Below, in pieces: positions 1-8,962 of a stretch of DNA of 64,000 bases. The stretch is taken from contig NZ_CP064266.1 of the NCBI RefSeq assembly GCF_022811845.1, positions 2,418,001 through 2,482,000 of the forward strand, read 5' to 3'. The notes beneath the pieces were generated by a model. It was given only the letters and a program-made list of their open reading frames with translations. It did no database searches and was not told the DNA's origin. The DNA comes from Bacillus pseudomycoides. Lineage in GTDB: Bacteria > Bacillota > Bacilli > Bacillales > Bacillaceae_G. Within the stretch, counting starts at the first letter, position 1. The number at the start of each line of letters is the position of its first letter. The translations under genes were made by a program, and so were the position numbers.

Positions 1-1461
1 ATCACGAATGGTAGCGTCAGTGTCTAAAACTTCTGCGATACGTTGTGCGGATACAGAAGCACGTGGAACCATAATGGATACCATTGAAATCATTAAGAAG
101 GCCATGATGATTTGCATTGTATATTGCATAAATGCCATCATATCACCAACTTGCATATGTCCCATATCCACTTGGTGTGATCCAACCCAAATAATAAGTA
201 CAGTAACGGCATTCATGATAAACATCATCATTGGCATCATAAATGACATTAAACGGCTTACAAATAAATTTGTTTTTGTTAAATCTTGATTTCCTTTTTC
301 AAATTTCTTTTCTTCATGCTTTTGATTATTAAAAGCACGAATAACGAGCATACCTGTTAAAGATTCACGAGTGATTAAGTTAATTTTATCTACTAACTTT
401 TGGATACTCTTAAACTTAGGAATCGCGATGCTAAATAAACCAATGACTAAGCTTAAAATCGCGATAACTGCAACTGCGATAATCCATCCCATTGAAAGGT
501 CTGTAGTAAGTACCTTAATAATGCCGCCTATGCCTAAAATCGGTGCATAGAATACAATTCGAAGCAGCATAACCATAAGTGTTTGCACTTGCTGAATATC
601 ATTTGTACTTCTTGTGATTAAAGAGGCAGTGGAAAACTTATCAAACTCAGCATTTGAAAAGCTTGTAACCTTCCTAAATACTTTCTTTCTAAGATCTCTG
701 CCGAGTCCAGCAGCTACTTTTGCAGCAAGTAAACTCACGATAACGGTAGCTACCATACTCACTAAGGATAAAAGTAGCATTTTCCCGCCAGAAGTAAGAA
801 TATAATTAGATTGAAGCTTATCTGTATTGATACCGATTTTTTTATACTCATTCTCAATGAATGAAACGGCTGACTGTGTTACCATGCTGCCTGGCATATT
901 CTTAAACTTTTCATCTGCCTTTTCTTTCATTGCATCAATTTGATCTTGAGGCAGTTTCGCAATGACTGCAAAAGGATCTGTATTTGGCGGAAGCTTCGCT
1001 GGTGTTTTGTTATCACCTGGCGCAGTGAAAGCAGATGAGCCGCCTTTTTCAATTCCTTGTGTAATTAACATTGGTTTCCCAAAGATATCGTTAAGATCGT
1101 TAAGTATATTTTTATCCTCTGTATGTAGTTTATAAAGTGGTTCTTTATCAAGCTGCGGATAATCTTTTAAGTCATTTTTTAGTTCACTTTGAGAAAGATT
1201 GTTCTTATCTAAAAGCACATAGTTGTCATCTACTTTTTTCTTCTCATTTTCATTCATAAAGAGCTTAAGTTTATCCAGCTCACTTTTACGAATAACATCA
1301 GGTACTGCGTTTTCTACACCTTTTTGCTGAATACCTACATTCACAATCTTAGACATGTAGTCTGGCAGTGACAGGTCACATACGGCTTGTATGGATAATA
1401 GACATATAACTGCAATGATTGAGGCAGTAAAAGGTTTTAAATGTTTAATTATCTTTAACAT
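1..1461 (-). CDS. ABC exporter, fused permease/ATPase (N-terminal part, runs off window)
   Basis: Reading from ATG at 1461 down to base 1, the frame stays open for 487 codons and leaves the window before the ATPase domain. The start MLKIIKHLKP is followed by a first membrane helix, then a long polar, Lys/Asp-rich extracytoplasmic segment (about residues 30-220), then the other membrane helices. The last visible residues (RIAEVLDTDATIRD) are typical of the cytoplasmic loop before the nucleotide-binding domain of LmrA/MsbA-type exporters. A GGAGAG ribosome binding site lies 9 nt upstream. The large insertion between TM1 and TM2 is known from a subset of Firmicutes exporters that usually act as heterodimers. 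Substrate unknown. Confidence 0.85.
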   Translation of the reverse strand, partial: MLKIIKHLKPFTASIIAVICLLSIQAVCDLSLPDYMSKIVNVGIQQKGVENAVPDVIRKSELDKLKLFMNENEKKKVDDNYVLLDKNNLSQSELKNDLKDYPQLDKEPLYKLHTEDKNILNDLNDIFGKPMLITQGIEKGGSSAFTAPGDNKTPAKLPPNTDPFAVIAKLPQDQIDAMKEKADEKFKNMPGSMVTQSAVSFIENEYKKIGINTDKLQSNYILTSGGKMLLLSLVSMVATVIVSLLAAKVAAGLGRDLRKKVFRKVTSFSNAEFDKFSTASLITRSTNDIQQVQTLMVMLLRIVFYAPILGIGGIIKVLTTDLSMGWIIAVAVIAILSLVIGLFSIAIPKFKSIQKLVDKINLITRESLTGMLVIRAFNNQKHEEKKFEKGNQDLTKTNLFVSRLMSFMMPMMMFIMNAVTVLIIWVGSHQVDMGHMQVGDMMAFMQYTMQIIMAFLMISMVSIMVPRASVSAQRIAEVLDTDATIRD

Positions 1462-1942
1462 TTAATTCATCTCTCCATTTTCCTTTTCTAATTTTTTTAG
1501 CTTTTACGCCGTTTCGTTACTTTATTCTTCATCTTCTCCGTAATTCATTCTAGCATCTCTTTACATACTTTCGACTACAGATTAATTATAATTCTATGAC
1601 TATATGTAAGTGTTCATTCTAAGCGTGATATTCTTATATGTTTTTTGAATCTTAGTTTAAATTTAAATGAAAAAGCATAACTGTTGAACAAATGTTATTG
1701 CTGTTTTCTTACGGATGTATATCTCCTTAGCAGCCCCTTATAACCCGGTACTAAGCCCCTTACAAGTAACAAATCACTACAAAAACAAAACAAAAAACTA
1801 CTACAAGCATTACTTCGAAGAACAGTAGTCGTAGTAATTGTAAAAAATATAAAATAACCCCGCCCAAATTCATTCCTTATCCCTATATACATTATGGAAC
1901 CGTCAATTACATATGTTTCATTAAGGGATAGGGGGAATAAAC
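1462..1942. other. Divergent intergenic region
   Basis: 481 bases between the divergently transcribed exporter and DnaD-like genes. It must hold both promoters, but I see no clear operator or RNA motif. A run of AGGGATAGGGGG at about 1923-1934 is the ribosome binding site of the DnaD gene. An antisense frame through 1695-2081 has no ribosome binding site and was not called. Confidence 0.4.
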
Positions 1943-2803
1943 ATGGCAGTATACCGTAATGTACAGGTGAATTTTTGGCAAGATGACTTTGTACTCGATT
2001 TAACGCCGGAGGAGCGGTATTTTTATATTTATTTGCTGACTTGTTCGAAGACGACGCAGTGCGGGATTTATCCACTTCCAAAGCGTTTGGCGGAGATGGA
2101 GACGGGTTATAACCGGGAGACTGTTGAGAAGTTGCTGCAGCGCTTTGTTGAGTATGGAAAGATATTGTATGATGCGGAGACGAAAGAGTTATATATTCAA
2201 AATTGGCTGCGCTATAATCCGATTACGAACACGAACGTGGAGAAGTGTGTATTGCGTGAGTTGAAGACTGTGAAAAGTAAAGAGTTTGTACATATGTTTC
2301 TTCAAAGATGCTTGGAGGAAGAGCTAAGTATTCCGTTATTGTTAGAGCATTTCGGTATGCCGTGTGAGTTGTCTGAGATGATTCCGCAAGCATCTATTGA
2401 AAGCTATGAAGAGGATGAGGAAGTAGAAGAGACGGAGCCAGGTGGTGGTGTGTTCATGTTTTATGAGCAAAACTTTGGTAGTTTGTCGCCTTATGTAGCG
2501 GATGAATTAAGCGAGTGGATGGCAGATTTGTCGGAGGAGCTTGTGCTGAAGGCACTTCAAATTTCCTATGAAAATAATAAGCGGACGCTTGCTTATGTGA
2601 AGGGGATTCTGCGGGATTGGCACGGAAAGGGGTATACGAAGGTTAGTGAAGTGGAGGAAGCGGCAGTGAAGTTCCGGAAGAAGGAGCCGACTGCTATATA
2701 TGAGACGGAGCAGCTTCTGAAGGAGTGTGAGGAGTGGAAGAAAAATGTACCGTCTGAAGAAGAGTTGCAGAAGTTCCTCAAGGAAGAGGGATGGCGGCCA
2801 TGA
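1943..2803 (+). CDS. DnaD-domain replication initiation protein
   Basis: 286 residues. The N-terminal 110 residues (starting MAVYRNVQVNFWQDDFV) resemble the winged-helix domain of phage-type and DnaD/DnaB(Bsu) initiation proteins. An acidic linker (about 140-160) leads to a DnaD C-terminal domain (about 165-235) ending in the YVKGILRDW motif that binds single-stranded DNA in this family. The gene overlaps the downstream replicative helicase by 4 nt (ATGA at 2800), so the two are translationally coupled. This is the usual pairing of a helicase-loading primosome protein with its helicase. The G-rich codon use (cgg, gcg) differs from the AT-rich neighbours and hints at a phage or plasmid origin. 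Confidence 0.85.
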   Translation: MAVYRNVQVNFWQDDFVLDLTPEERYFYIYLLTCSKTTQCGIYPLPKRLAEMETGYNRETVEKLLQRFVEYGKILYDAETKELYIQNWLRYNPITNTNVEKCVLRELKTVKSKEFVHMFLQRCLEEELSIPLLLEHFGMPCELSEMIPQASIESYEEDEEVEETEPGGGVFMFYEQNFGSLSPYVADELSEWMADLSEELVLKALQISYENNKRTLAYVKGILRDWHGKGYTKVSEVEEAAVKFRKKEPTAIYETEQLLKECEEWKKNVPSEEELQKFLKEEGWRP

Positions 2804-4089
2804 GCATTCAAAATGTTGAGGCCGAACAGACGGTATTAGGGGCTTTGCTTCTTGAAGGGGAACTGATTAAGGAGTGCCGCTTGACCGATCAGCACTTTTC
2901 TACGGCTGTGCATCAAGCTCTTTTTAAGCTGATTCGGAAAATAGAGGAGGAAGGGCAGCCGCTTGATCTTGTTGCGCTTGTTTCAAAAATGGAACCTGCT
3001 TTTTTGGCGCAAATTGGTGGTATGGAATACCTTGTAAATATAATCGAGAGTGTGCCTACTACTGCTAATTTCTCCTATTATGAGGGGCTTGTTCGGAATG
3101 CCTGGAAAATGAATCAGGCGGGAAGTGCGGCGCACAGTATGTGTGAACGGCTTCTTGCGGAGAAGGATGAGAAGATAATTGGTGAGACGATTACGACGCT
3201 TTGTGAGTTAGAAGAGGTGGAGTGTACACTCGACTTTGATTTGAAGGATACGTTAGTCGACTTGTATGAGGAGCTTCATCAAGATACAGACGAGATTACA
3301 GGTATTGAGACGGGTTTTATAGCTTTAGATAAGATGACGTGCGGTTTGCAGGAAGGGGACTTCGTTGTGATTGGGGCACGACCTTCCATGGGAAAGACGG
3401 CATTTGCTTTAAATATTGCGTTTCATGCGGCAAAATCGGATGCAGCAGTTGGATTGTTTTCTCTTGAGATGAGCGATAAGCAACTTTTGAAACGGATGGT
3501 TTCTTGCTTGGGTGAGGTATCTGGGAAAAGGCTGAAAAATCCGAAGCATCGTTTTACGATAGAGGACTGGGGAAAAACGAGCCGGGCATTTGCGGAAATT
3601 GGAGATCTGCCGCTAGAGATTTATGATAAGGCAGGCGTTACAACGCAGGAGATTTGGGTGCAAGTGCGGAAGCTGAAACGAAAGCATACCGATAAAAAGT
3701 TGCTGGTGATTATTGATTACTTGCAGCTTATTACAGGTGATTCGAAATATCGGGGAAATAGGTTTCAAGAAATGAGTGAAATTTCTCGTAAACTGAAGCT
3801 GATGGCACGTGATTTAAACGTGTGCGTAATCGCGCTATCACAACTCTCCCGCGGAGTGGAGTCGCGTCAAGATAAGCGTCCACTTTTGTCTGACCTAAGG
3901 GAGACAGGACAGATTGAGCAGGATGCGGATGTGATTATGCTGATGTATCGGGAGGATTATTATGATAAGGATACGGAGAACAAAGATATTACAGAGATTC
4001 ATGTGGCGAAGCATCGGAACGGACCTATTGGAGGGATGAAGCTAAGGTTTTTGAAGGAGTTTGGGAAGTTTGTGGAGGGGGAAGGGTAG
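2800..4089 (+). CDS. dnaB: DnaB-family replicative DNA helicase (paralog)
   Basis: About 429 residues. The N-terminal DnaB domain is followed by a RecA-like ATPase with Walker A GARPSMGKTAFA, a Walker B region ending VIIDYLQLITG, and the RLSGVESR-like SQLSRGVESRQDKRP motif. It unwinds DNA at replication forks as a hexameric ring. I prefer the ATG at 2800 over the one at 2791: it gives an ATGA overlap with the upstream DnaD gene and a 9-nt gap to GAGGG. It is shorter than a chromosomal DnaB (about 453 residues) and is paired with its own DnaD-type loader, so it is probably a second, mobile-element-type copy. A partial duplicate of its 3' half lies at 5094-5441. Confidence 0.9.
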   Translation: MSIQNVEAEQTVLGALLLEGELIKECRLTDQHFSTAVHQALFKLIRKIEEEGQPLDLVALVSKMEPAFLAQIGGMEYLVNIIESVPTTANFSYYEGLVRNAWKMNQAGSAAHSMCERLLAEKDEKIIGETITTLCELEEVECTLDFDLKDTLVDLYEELHQDTDEITGIETGFIALDKMTCGLQEGDFVVIGARPSMGKTAFALNIAFHAAKSDAAVGLFSLEMSDKQLLKRMVSCLGEVSGKRLKNPKHRFTIEDWGKTSRAFAEIGDLPLEIYDKAGVTTQEIWVQVRKLKRKHTDKKLLVIIDYLQLITGDSKYRGNRFQEMSEISRKLKLMARDLNVCVIALSQLSRGVESRQDKRPLLSDLRETGQIEQDADVIMLMYREDYYDKDTENKDITEIHVAKHRNGPIGGMKLRFLKEFGKFVEGEG

Positions 4090-4109
4090 AAATGTTTTTT
4101 GAATCTGTT

Positions 4110-4163
4110 AAAAAGAAAAAGGATAGATGCAGTAGGATGTTCTAGCACTCTCTATCCTTTTTC
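4110..4163. terminator. Bidirectional terminator
   Basis: AGAAAAAGGATAGA and TCTATCCTTTTTCT form a long A/T-flanked hairpin between the convergent helicase and lipoprotein genes. It can terminate either strand. Confidence 0.75.
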
Positions 4164-4172
4164 TCCTATGAA

Positions 4173-4985
4173 TTATTGTGCTTTAAATTCAATCACTTGC
4201 TCTTGATTGATTGTTTTACCATCTAAAAGACCTTTTGCTGTTATGTAAATAATTGTTTTCTTTGAGTCTTCCAGCTGACCAATTGCATACTTTACATTGA
4301 AGTTATCACGGCTTAGTCGCCACTGTTCACCATTCCATCTGCCAGTTATTTTTTGAGCATCAGCAGCTTCGATTTTATCATCGTAATTTAGTGTACCAAA
4401 CTCTGTTTTTAATGTATTGCTAGCAAAATCAATTTGAACTTTGTTTAATAATTTGATTGGAGAACTCGTTTGAATCTCGTATACATTGTCACTGATCTTT
4501 TTGAAGTGAATTTTTCCTTCTTGTCCTTTAACAAGTTTCATATATTGATCAGATGATAAGAGCAGTTCATATTCTTCTTGTGTAATTCCCATATTTTCAT
4601 GGTACGGTAATCTTTCTCCAGGTTGTACTGTTTTTAAATATTCCATGTACCAATCATGATTTTTCTGAATACTCGCTTGCGTTTTTTTCGTAATTCCCTC
4701 AAGTTTTTGTTTTATATCATCTTGTATTTGTATTGTCATAATATCAGCAGGTGTTTCTGATTTTACTAATAATGGTGTGATGAAATCTTTTGTGCTCTGA
4801 TTGGTAGGTGATAAAACTTCTTCAGGTTTTTTCAGATTCCTATCCTGTTTATCCTCATTTTTTGTAGATTTAGTTGTTTCTTCTGCCGCAGTCTTTTTTG
4901 TATCGACTGGTTTACTTTCAGTAGAATTATTACATCCAGCCAATAAAAAGAAAGTTGTAAGTGCCCCTAGTATGATTTTTTTCAT
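4173..4985 (-). CDS. Secreted lipoprotein, function unknown
   Basis: 270 residues from ATG at 4985, with GGGGG 8 nt upstream. A longer frame upstream is open, but its start lacks a ribosome binding site and would bury the signal peptide. MKKIILGALTTFFLLAGC is a lipoprotein signal with lipobox LAGC. A Lys/Thr/Glu-rich linker (about 25-65) is followed by a soluble domain of mixed helix and strand with no motif I recognise. The product should be lipid-anchored outside the membrane. The gene sits between the helicase and a fragment of the same helicase, so it or a block carrying it may have been inserted there. Confidence 0.8.
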   Translation of the reverse strand: MKKIILGALTTFFLLAGCNNSTESKPVDTKKTAAEETTKSTKNEDKQDRNLKKPEEVLSPTNQSTKDFITPLLVKSETPADIMTIQIQDDIKQKLEGITKKTQASIQKNHDWYMEYLKTVQPGERLPYHENMGITQEEYELLLSSDQYMKLVKGQEGKIHFKKISDNVYEIQTSSPIKLLNKVQIDFASNTLKTEFGTLNYDDKIEAADAQKITGRWNGEQWRLSRDNFNVKYAIGQLEDSKKTIIYITAKGLLDGKTINQEQVIEFKAQ

Positions 4986-5093
4986 TAAAAATTCCCCCGT
5001 ATTTTTTTCATAAAAACAAACAATACCATAATTATACATTGGAAATATTACCATAACAAATTGCTGTTTTTGAAAGCATGCTAAATTCTTCAA

Positions 5094-5480
5094 TTGCTTG
5101 TTATTCGTATTGATTTTTGGCAGCTTATTACAGGGAATTCAACATATCGGGGAAGCAGGTTTCAAGAAATGAGTGAAATTTCTCGTAAACTGAAGCTGAT
5201 GGCACGCGATTTAAATGTGTGCGTCGTAGCGCTGTCACAATTGTCTCGTGGGGTGGAATCGCGTCATGATAAGCGGCCGCTACTTTTTGATTTAAGAGAG
5301 ACTGGGCAGATTGAGCAGGATGCGGATTTGATTATGCTTATGTGTCGGGAGGATTATTATGATAAGGATACGGAGAACAAGGATGTTACAGAGATTCATG
5401 TGGCGAAGCATCGGAATGGACCTGTTGGGATGATGAAGCAAGCATTAACTACCTCAAAAAGCAAGGTGAAATCCCAATGA
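5094..5480 (+). pseudogene. Duplicated 3' fragment of the DnaB-like helicase gene
   Basis: Translation matches the RecA domain of the helicase at 2800-4089 almost residue for residue, from the Walker B region (FWQLITGNSTYRGSRFQ) to HVAKHRNGPVGMMK. Homology starts near 5094 and ends near 5441, after which the frame continues into unrelated sequence. It lacks the DnaB domain and Walker A, so it cannot be a helicase. Substitutions such as MYRED to MCRED and YL to FW in Walker B suggest decay. Confidence 0.85.
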
Positions 5481-5510
5481 CTGGGAAACAAATTAAGACT
5501 AATGGTAAGG

Positions 5511-5600
5511 CGCTAAATTTATTATATATTTTACCTACATAAGGCATACAAAGAGCTGTTAATAACGAACCTGGTAACATTATAAGCCCTGATATGAAAA
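5511..5600 (-). pseudogene. MFS transporter fragment
   Basis: The minus strand encodes FISGLIMLPGSLLTALCMP followed by YVGK, a transmembrane motif of DHA2-type drug:H+ antiporters, with nothing else of the gene around it. The same fragment recurs at 11340-11442 beside the other peptide locus. Confidence 0.55.
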
Positions 5601-5603
5601 AAT

Positions 5604-5642
5604 AAAAAAGGAAGAGATTTATAAAAATTCTCTTCCTTTTTT
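5604..5642. terminator. Rho-independent terminator
   Basis: AAAAAAGGAAGAGA (5604-5617) pairs perfectly with TCTCTTCCTTTTTT (5629-5642). It insulates the peptide promoter from upstream transcription. Confidence 0.8.
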
Positions 5643-5739
5643 ATTTACGTGAAATTTCCTGTTCATTAGCTGTTTAGTTCATCGAAAAATGCTGTAGAAT
5701 TTACCTATACCATTATAACAGCATAAAACAGGGTTTTAA

Positions 5740-5794
5740 GATGCAATATTGCATATAGAAATGTATTGATATAAATGTAAGCGCTTACTATAAT
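5740..5794 (+). promoter_or_regulatory. PlcR box, cre-like site and sigma-A promoter of peptide gene 1
   Basis: GATGCAATATTGCATA (5740-5755) matches the PlcR box at all fixed positions but the first. Ten nt later comes TTGATA (5766-5771), a 17-nt spacer and a perfect TATAAT (5789-5794). The spacer holds TGTAAGCGCTTACT (5776-5789), a near-perfect CcpA cre palindrome that would block RNA polymerase if bound. The layout suggests activation by PlcR at high density and carbon repression. It is inferred from motifs only. Confidence 0.7.
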
Positions 5795-5847
5795 GAGAGT
5801 ATAAAGATTTACCACATCTTAATACTCAAAAAAGAGGAGGAAATAAT

Positions 5848-5928
5848 ATGACAATCGCAATGGCAGTTTTGAAATTTGTAGGTGGAGTACTTCCATTAGT
5901 ATCAGAACTTTTAAAAGCATTCATGTAA
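5848..5928 (+). CDS. 26-residue amphipathic peptide (copy 1)
   Basis: An ideal GAGGAGG ribosome binding site precedes an ATG opening 26 codons: MTIAMAVLKF, VGGVLPL, then VSELLKAFM. There is no signal peptide or leader cleavage motif. On a helical wheel, T2, K9, P16, E20 and K23 fall on one narrow face and V/L/F/I residues on the rest, so it should form a membrane-active amphipathic helix. Size and character resemble staphylococcal phenol-soluble modulins or leaderless bacteriocins. Seven other copies occur at 11692-12366, 44424-44504 and 62952-63032. Conservation of sequence, ribosome binding site and promoter across four loci is the main evidence that it is a real gene. Confidence 0.8.
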   Translation: MTIAMAVLKFVGGVLPLVSELLKAFM

Positions 5929-5956
5929 TATAATTCTCTGCACTTATTTTTAAACA

Positions 5957-5996
5957 GGAAAAAGAATGCCAGAAATCATAAGGGATTCTTTTTCTT
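5957..5996 (+). terminator. Terminator of peptide gene 1
   Basis: GAAAAAGAAT and ATTCTTTTTC form the stem and a T-rich tail follows. The same hairpin sequence follows the peptide gene at 63135-63171. Confidence 0.7.
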
Positions 5997-6173
5997 TATA
6001 TGTAATTATGGCTTTAATATTTTTCTACCGATAATGAGACGTTATGTTAATCTGACATGAATATCATATACATGCGGTTATAAAGAATTCCATTTGATAA
6101 AATTAGAAAGTATTTAAAAAATGTTGAATATATTATTTAGAAGTTTAAATCCTAATGTTAAGGAGGCGTTGTC

Positions 6174-6228
6174 TATGCAAAAGGAAATAGTATTTTTGGG
6201 GTGTAAATATGAGGGGATAACGTTTTAA
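6174..6228 (+). CDS. Very short ORF with strong ribosome binding site
   Basis: AAGGAGG precedes ATG at 6174 by 8 nt, opening 17 codons (MQKEIVFLGCKYEGITF). It lies 50 nt before the GNAT gene. It may be a leader peptide, or the start of a gene cut off by rearrangement. No homology recognised. Confidence 0.3.
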
Positions 6229-6277
6229 TAGCCCAAAAACTGCGTGGATCCCTTCTATATTCGAAAGGGGTATCATA

Positions 6278-6724
6278 TTGAACAAAATATCTTTAAAACC
6301 CATTGACAAAAGTAATTGGGAAGAGGCTATAAAATTATCGGTAAAAGAAGAACAACGTACATTTATCGCATCCAATCTTTATTCTATTGCAGAGGTTCAA
6401 TTTTTAGATAATTTCTATGCAAATGGTATATATCTTGATAACAAGCTAATAGGATTTGCAATGTTTGGAATAGACTCTGATGATAATAATTATTGGATTT
6501 ATAGACTCATGATTGATAAAGAATACCAAGGACAAGGTATAGGTATACAGGCTATATTTCTCATTATTGAAAAGATAAGAAGTATTAATAATAAAAATAT
6601 TTCTCTAATCATGATTGGATATAATCCTAAAAATCTTTCAGCAAAAATTGCTTATAGGAAAGCTGGATTTGTTGAAACTGAATTATCATCTTGGGGTGAA
6701 CAATTGGCGAAGTTCACCTTATAG
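6278..6724 (+). CDS. GNAT N-acetyltransferase, BltD/polyamine-type
   Basis: 148 residues starting at TTG 6278, with AAAGGGG 7 nt upstream. The order of motifs is that of BltD/PaiA-like spermine/spermidine acetyltransferases: GIYLDNKLIGFAMFG strand, YWIYRLMIDKEYQGQGIG acetyl-CoA loop (R/QxxGxG at about residue 85-91), and a C-terminal NPKNLSAKIAYRKAGF helix. It should transfer acetyl from acetyl-CoA to a small amine. The substrate is inferred from the fold family and the YRLMID signature only. Confidence 0.8.
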   Translation: MNKISLKPIDKSNWEEAIKLSVKEEQRTFIASNLYSIAEVQFLDNFYANGIYLDNKLIGFAMFGIDSDDNNYWIYRLMIDKEYQGQGIGIQAIFLIIEKIRSINNKNISLIMIGYNPKNLSAKIAYRKAGFVETELSSWGEQLAKFTL

Positions 6725-6731
6725 GGGCACT

Positions 6732-6810
6732 ATACATGCCCATCAACTTAAGAACAAACTCTCGTTCAAATAAACTAAAACACTATTTATCCTTAAAAAT
6801 GGGCATGTAT
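6732..6810. repeat. Short inverted-repeat element with IS231-like ends
   Basis: ATACATGCCCAT (6732-6743) and ATGGGCATGTAT (6799-6810) are perfect inverted repeats around 55 bp. The left end reads CATGCCCATCAACTTAAGAA, which I recall as the terminal repeat type of IS231/MIC231 elements in B. cereus. It carries no gene and may be a deletion relic. It also forms a hairpin downstream of the GNAT gene. Confidence 0.5.
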
Positions 6811-6992
6811 GGTGAGGCCAATTAGGCATTATATCAGTACTGTCCCTTTTCAATCAAAAATGTAGTGATTTGATTAAAATGGAAATTGTCATGATCTACC
6901 ATTGCATTCATGTAATCTTGTAAAGACTGATTTTTATCTTGAATCATATATATTTTGCTGAAAAAAGCACTATTTAATAGATAGATTACTGT

Positions 6993-7526
6993 TTACTTAT
7001 TCTGCCGTCCTATTACAATACCACTCACCATATATAAAGCTGAAGCAATATAAAAAATGGTACCAATTGTTAAAAAGTCTACTAGATATCCTGTTGCAAT
7101 GACGGCTACTGCACCACCAATTGAAGTCAATACATGGTATTTTCCTATTTCATAGCCTGCTTCTTTGCTTTCTACTTTTCGTGCAAGTGATGTTTTTTCT
7201 GTGTTACGTTGCACGGCACCTAAGCAGCCCATTACAATTTGAAGGATGTAAACATGCCAAACTTCTGTAGCAATAGGAAAACAGAGCATTAATACCGCCA
7301 TAGACCAAGCGTATACAATTAATAGTTTTTGATCTCCAATTTTATCTGAAATTTTCCCAACTAATGGGTACACTAAAGCTGAAGTTAATGCAAATAAGCC
7401 ATATGCCCAACCAAATTGAGAGAAACTATCTCCAACATTCCGAAGCAGCAGTATATAAAAGGGGAATACCATACTACCGGCCATCATGATGATGCTTTGC
7501 GAAGTTACAAATCTTCTATATGTCAT
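6993..7526 (-). CDS. Short MFS-type membrane transporter
   Basis: 177 residues with about six hydrophobic helices and an MFS signature loop (VGKISDKIGDQKLL, about residues 56-70) between helices 2 and 3. This is half the size of a normal 12-helix MFS carrier, so it is either a half-size family member or a truncated gene. Its start overlaps the stop of the FAD oxidoreductase gene by 4 nt, so the two are co-translated and probably act together. The frame is intact and has a normal stop. Confidence 0.7.
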   Translation of the reverse strand: MTYRRFVTSQSIIMMAGSMVFPFYILLLRNVGDSFSQFGWAYGLFALTSALVYPLVGKISDKIGDQKLLIVYAWSMAVLMLCFPIATEVWHVYILQIVMGCLGAVQRNTEKTSLARKVESKEAGYEIGKYHVLTSIGGAVAVIATGYLVDFLTIGTIFYIASALYMVSGIVIGRQNK

Positions 7527-8962
7527 TCACTGTACTCCTTATAAAATAAATTTACAAAACGTTCTTGCGGATCGATTTCTTTCTTTTTTTGAAGAAATTC
7601 TTCTATACGAGGATATGCCTGCTCAAGCTGCTGCTTCGTCGGGTAGGAATAGTACGGTAAATAATAACTTCCATTGTGCTTTAAAGTAACATCTATCATC
7701 TTTCCTAACACTGCTTTCGTTTTCTTTATTTCACTCTCAGAACGTCCTTGATTAATAAGAAGAACAAGTGCAAACATATCATCTTTTGCATAGGATAAAA
7801 CCGCATTCTCATTTTTTTCTACGTAACGGATTGTAATGTTAAGAAGGTTTAATTCTTCTTTGTTTAATACATTTCGTAAATCATCTATATACGCTGTAAA
7901 GTGATCGATCGGTACAAAATATTCTTGTAAAACCTCTGTTCGATTTGGATTTTCGTATTCCATAAAAGTACTATCTGATCGCATCACATTATTTCGCGTT
8001 TCATATGTTCCATTTATGCGTTCCGTGTAGTTTCTTTGTATATCCCAAAACGTATTTTTTCCCCAGTCACTATACCTTGATAATCCAAGGAAAAACTTCG
8101 GCGCCGCAATAATATTTTCTTCCTTTAGTTTGCTGTATTCTTCCCGTTTATTTTGGTTCTCTGCTAAAACATAATCTGTTACGTACATTTCTTTTAAAAA
8201 TGAGTTTGGAGCTACGGAAATACGCGCTAGGTGCATTCGAACATTCTCGTCCTTTTTTACCTTTTCTTTAAAATACGCTGTATACTCCTTATAATCTAGC
8301 GTTTTTGTCTGCATGGTATATAGTTCGTCATCCGTTAACTTAAGCGTCACATCTAAGATCACACCGAATAACCCGTAACCTCCAATAACATAAGGAAACA
8401 AATCAGCATGTTCTTCTCTGCTTACATTCTTAACCGTACCATCTGCCATTAACAATCGAAATGATTCTACTGTATCAATGAGTGCTTCATGACGAATATC
8501 ACGTCCATGTACATTTACACTTAACGAACCGCCAACTGTAAAGATATTTTGAGACTGCATCACTTGAACAGCAAGACCATATGGATTTACTTTCCTTTGG
8601 ATATCATCCCATGTTACACCGCTTTGCACGCGAATTCTCTTTTTCTCTGGATCAAACTCTAATATTTTGTTATATCCTTTCATATCTAGCACTGTACCAT
8701 TAGGATAATAGGTCTGTCCGCCTTGGCTATGCTGCATTCCCGCAATTGAAATCTTCTCACCTAAAGCATTTGCATCTTTAACTAGCTTCTTTAAGGCCTG
8801 CTCATCCTCCACATTTTCAACCTGTTTAATCTTTGTAGGAAGTAATTTACCTACATCACTCATAACAGGATTGGCGATCTGTTTTGTATATATGTACACA
8901 GATGACATGCATAACAAGCCATATGCAGTAATACCTATTATTATTGTTCGTTTTTTCAACAT
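7523..8962 (-). CDS. Membrane-anchored FAD-binding oxidoreductase
   Basis: 479 residues. An N-terminal helix (about residues 7-25) serves as membrane anchor or signal. A PCMH/FAD_binding_4 domain follows: SIAGMQHSQGG, the VQSGVTWDDIQRKV segment and FTVGGSLSVNVHGRD, where family members grip FAD. The C-terminal half resembles the ALO/aldonolactone oxidase substrate domain. It probably oxidises a small hydroxyl substrate or lactone outside the membrane. It is the first gene of a two-gene operon with the MFS protein. The ribosome binding site AGGAGAG lies just before ATG at 8962. Confidence 0.8.
   Translation of the reverse strand: MLKKRTIIIGITAYGLLCMSSVYIYTKQIANPVMSDVGKLLPTKIKQVENVEDEQALKKLVKDANALGEKISIAGMQHSQGGQTYYPNGTVLDMKGYNKILEFDPEKKRIRVQSGVTWDDIQRKVNPYGLAVQVMQSQNIFTVGGSLSVNVHGRDIRHEALIDTVESFRLLMADGTVKNVSREEHADLFPYVIGGYGLFGVILDVTLKLTDDELYTMQTKTLDYKEYTAYFKEKVKKDENVRMHLARISVAPNSFLKEMYVTDYVLAENQNKREEYSKLKEENIIAAPKFFLGLSRYSDWGKNTFWDIQRNYTERINGTYETRNNVMRSDSTFMEYENPNRTEVLQEYFVPIDHFTAYIDDLRNVLNKEELNLLNITIRYVEKNENAVLSYAKDDMFALVLLINQGRSESEIKKTKAVLGKMIDVTLKHNGSYYLPYYSYPTKQQLEQAYPRIEEFLQKKKEIDPQERFVNLFYKEYSE

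Larger units (their letters stand above)
5510..5928 (+). repeat. Segmental duplication, copy 1
   Basis: About 400 bp nearly identical to 11355-11772: the MFS fragment, a terminator, the PlcR-type promoter and a 26-codon peptide gene. Both copies are in the same orientation and bracket the 5.4-kb block between them. They differ by scattered substitutions, so the duplication is not very recent. Confidence 0.85.

Noticed and set aside
1695..2081. 128-codon minus-strand frame across the DnaD gene start
   Set aside because: It overlaps a well-supported gene on the other strand and has low-complexity sequence.
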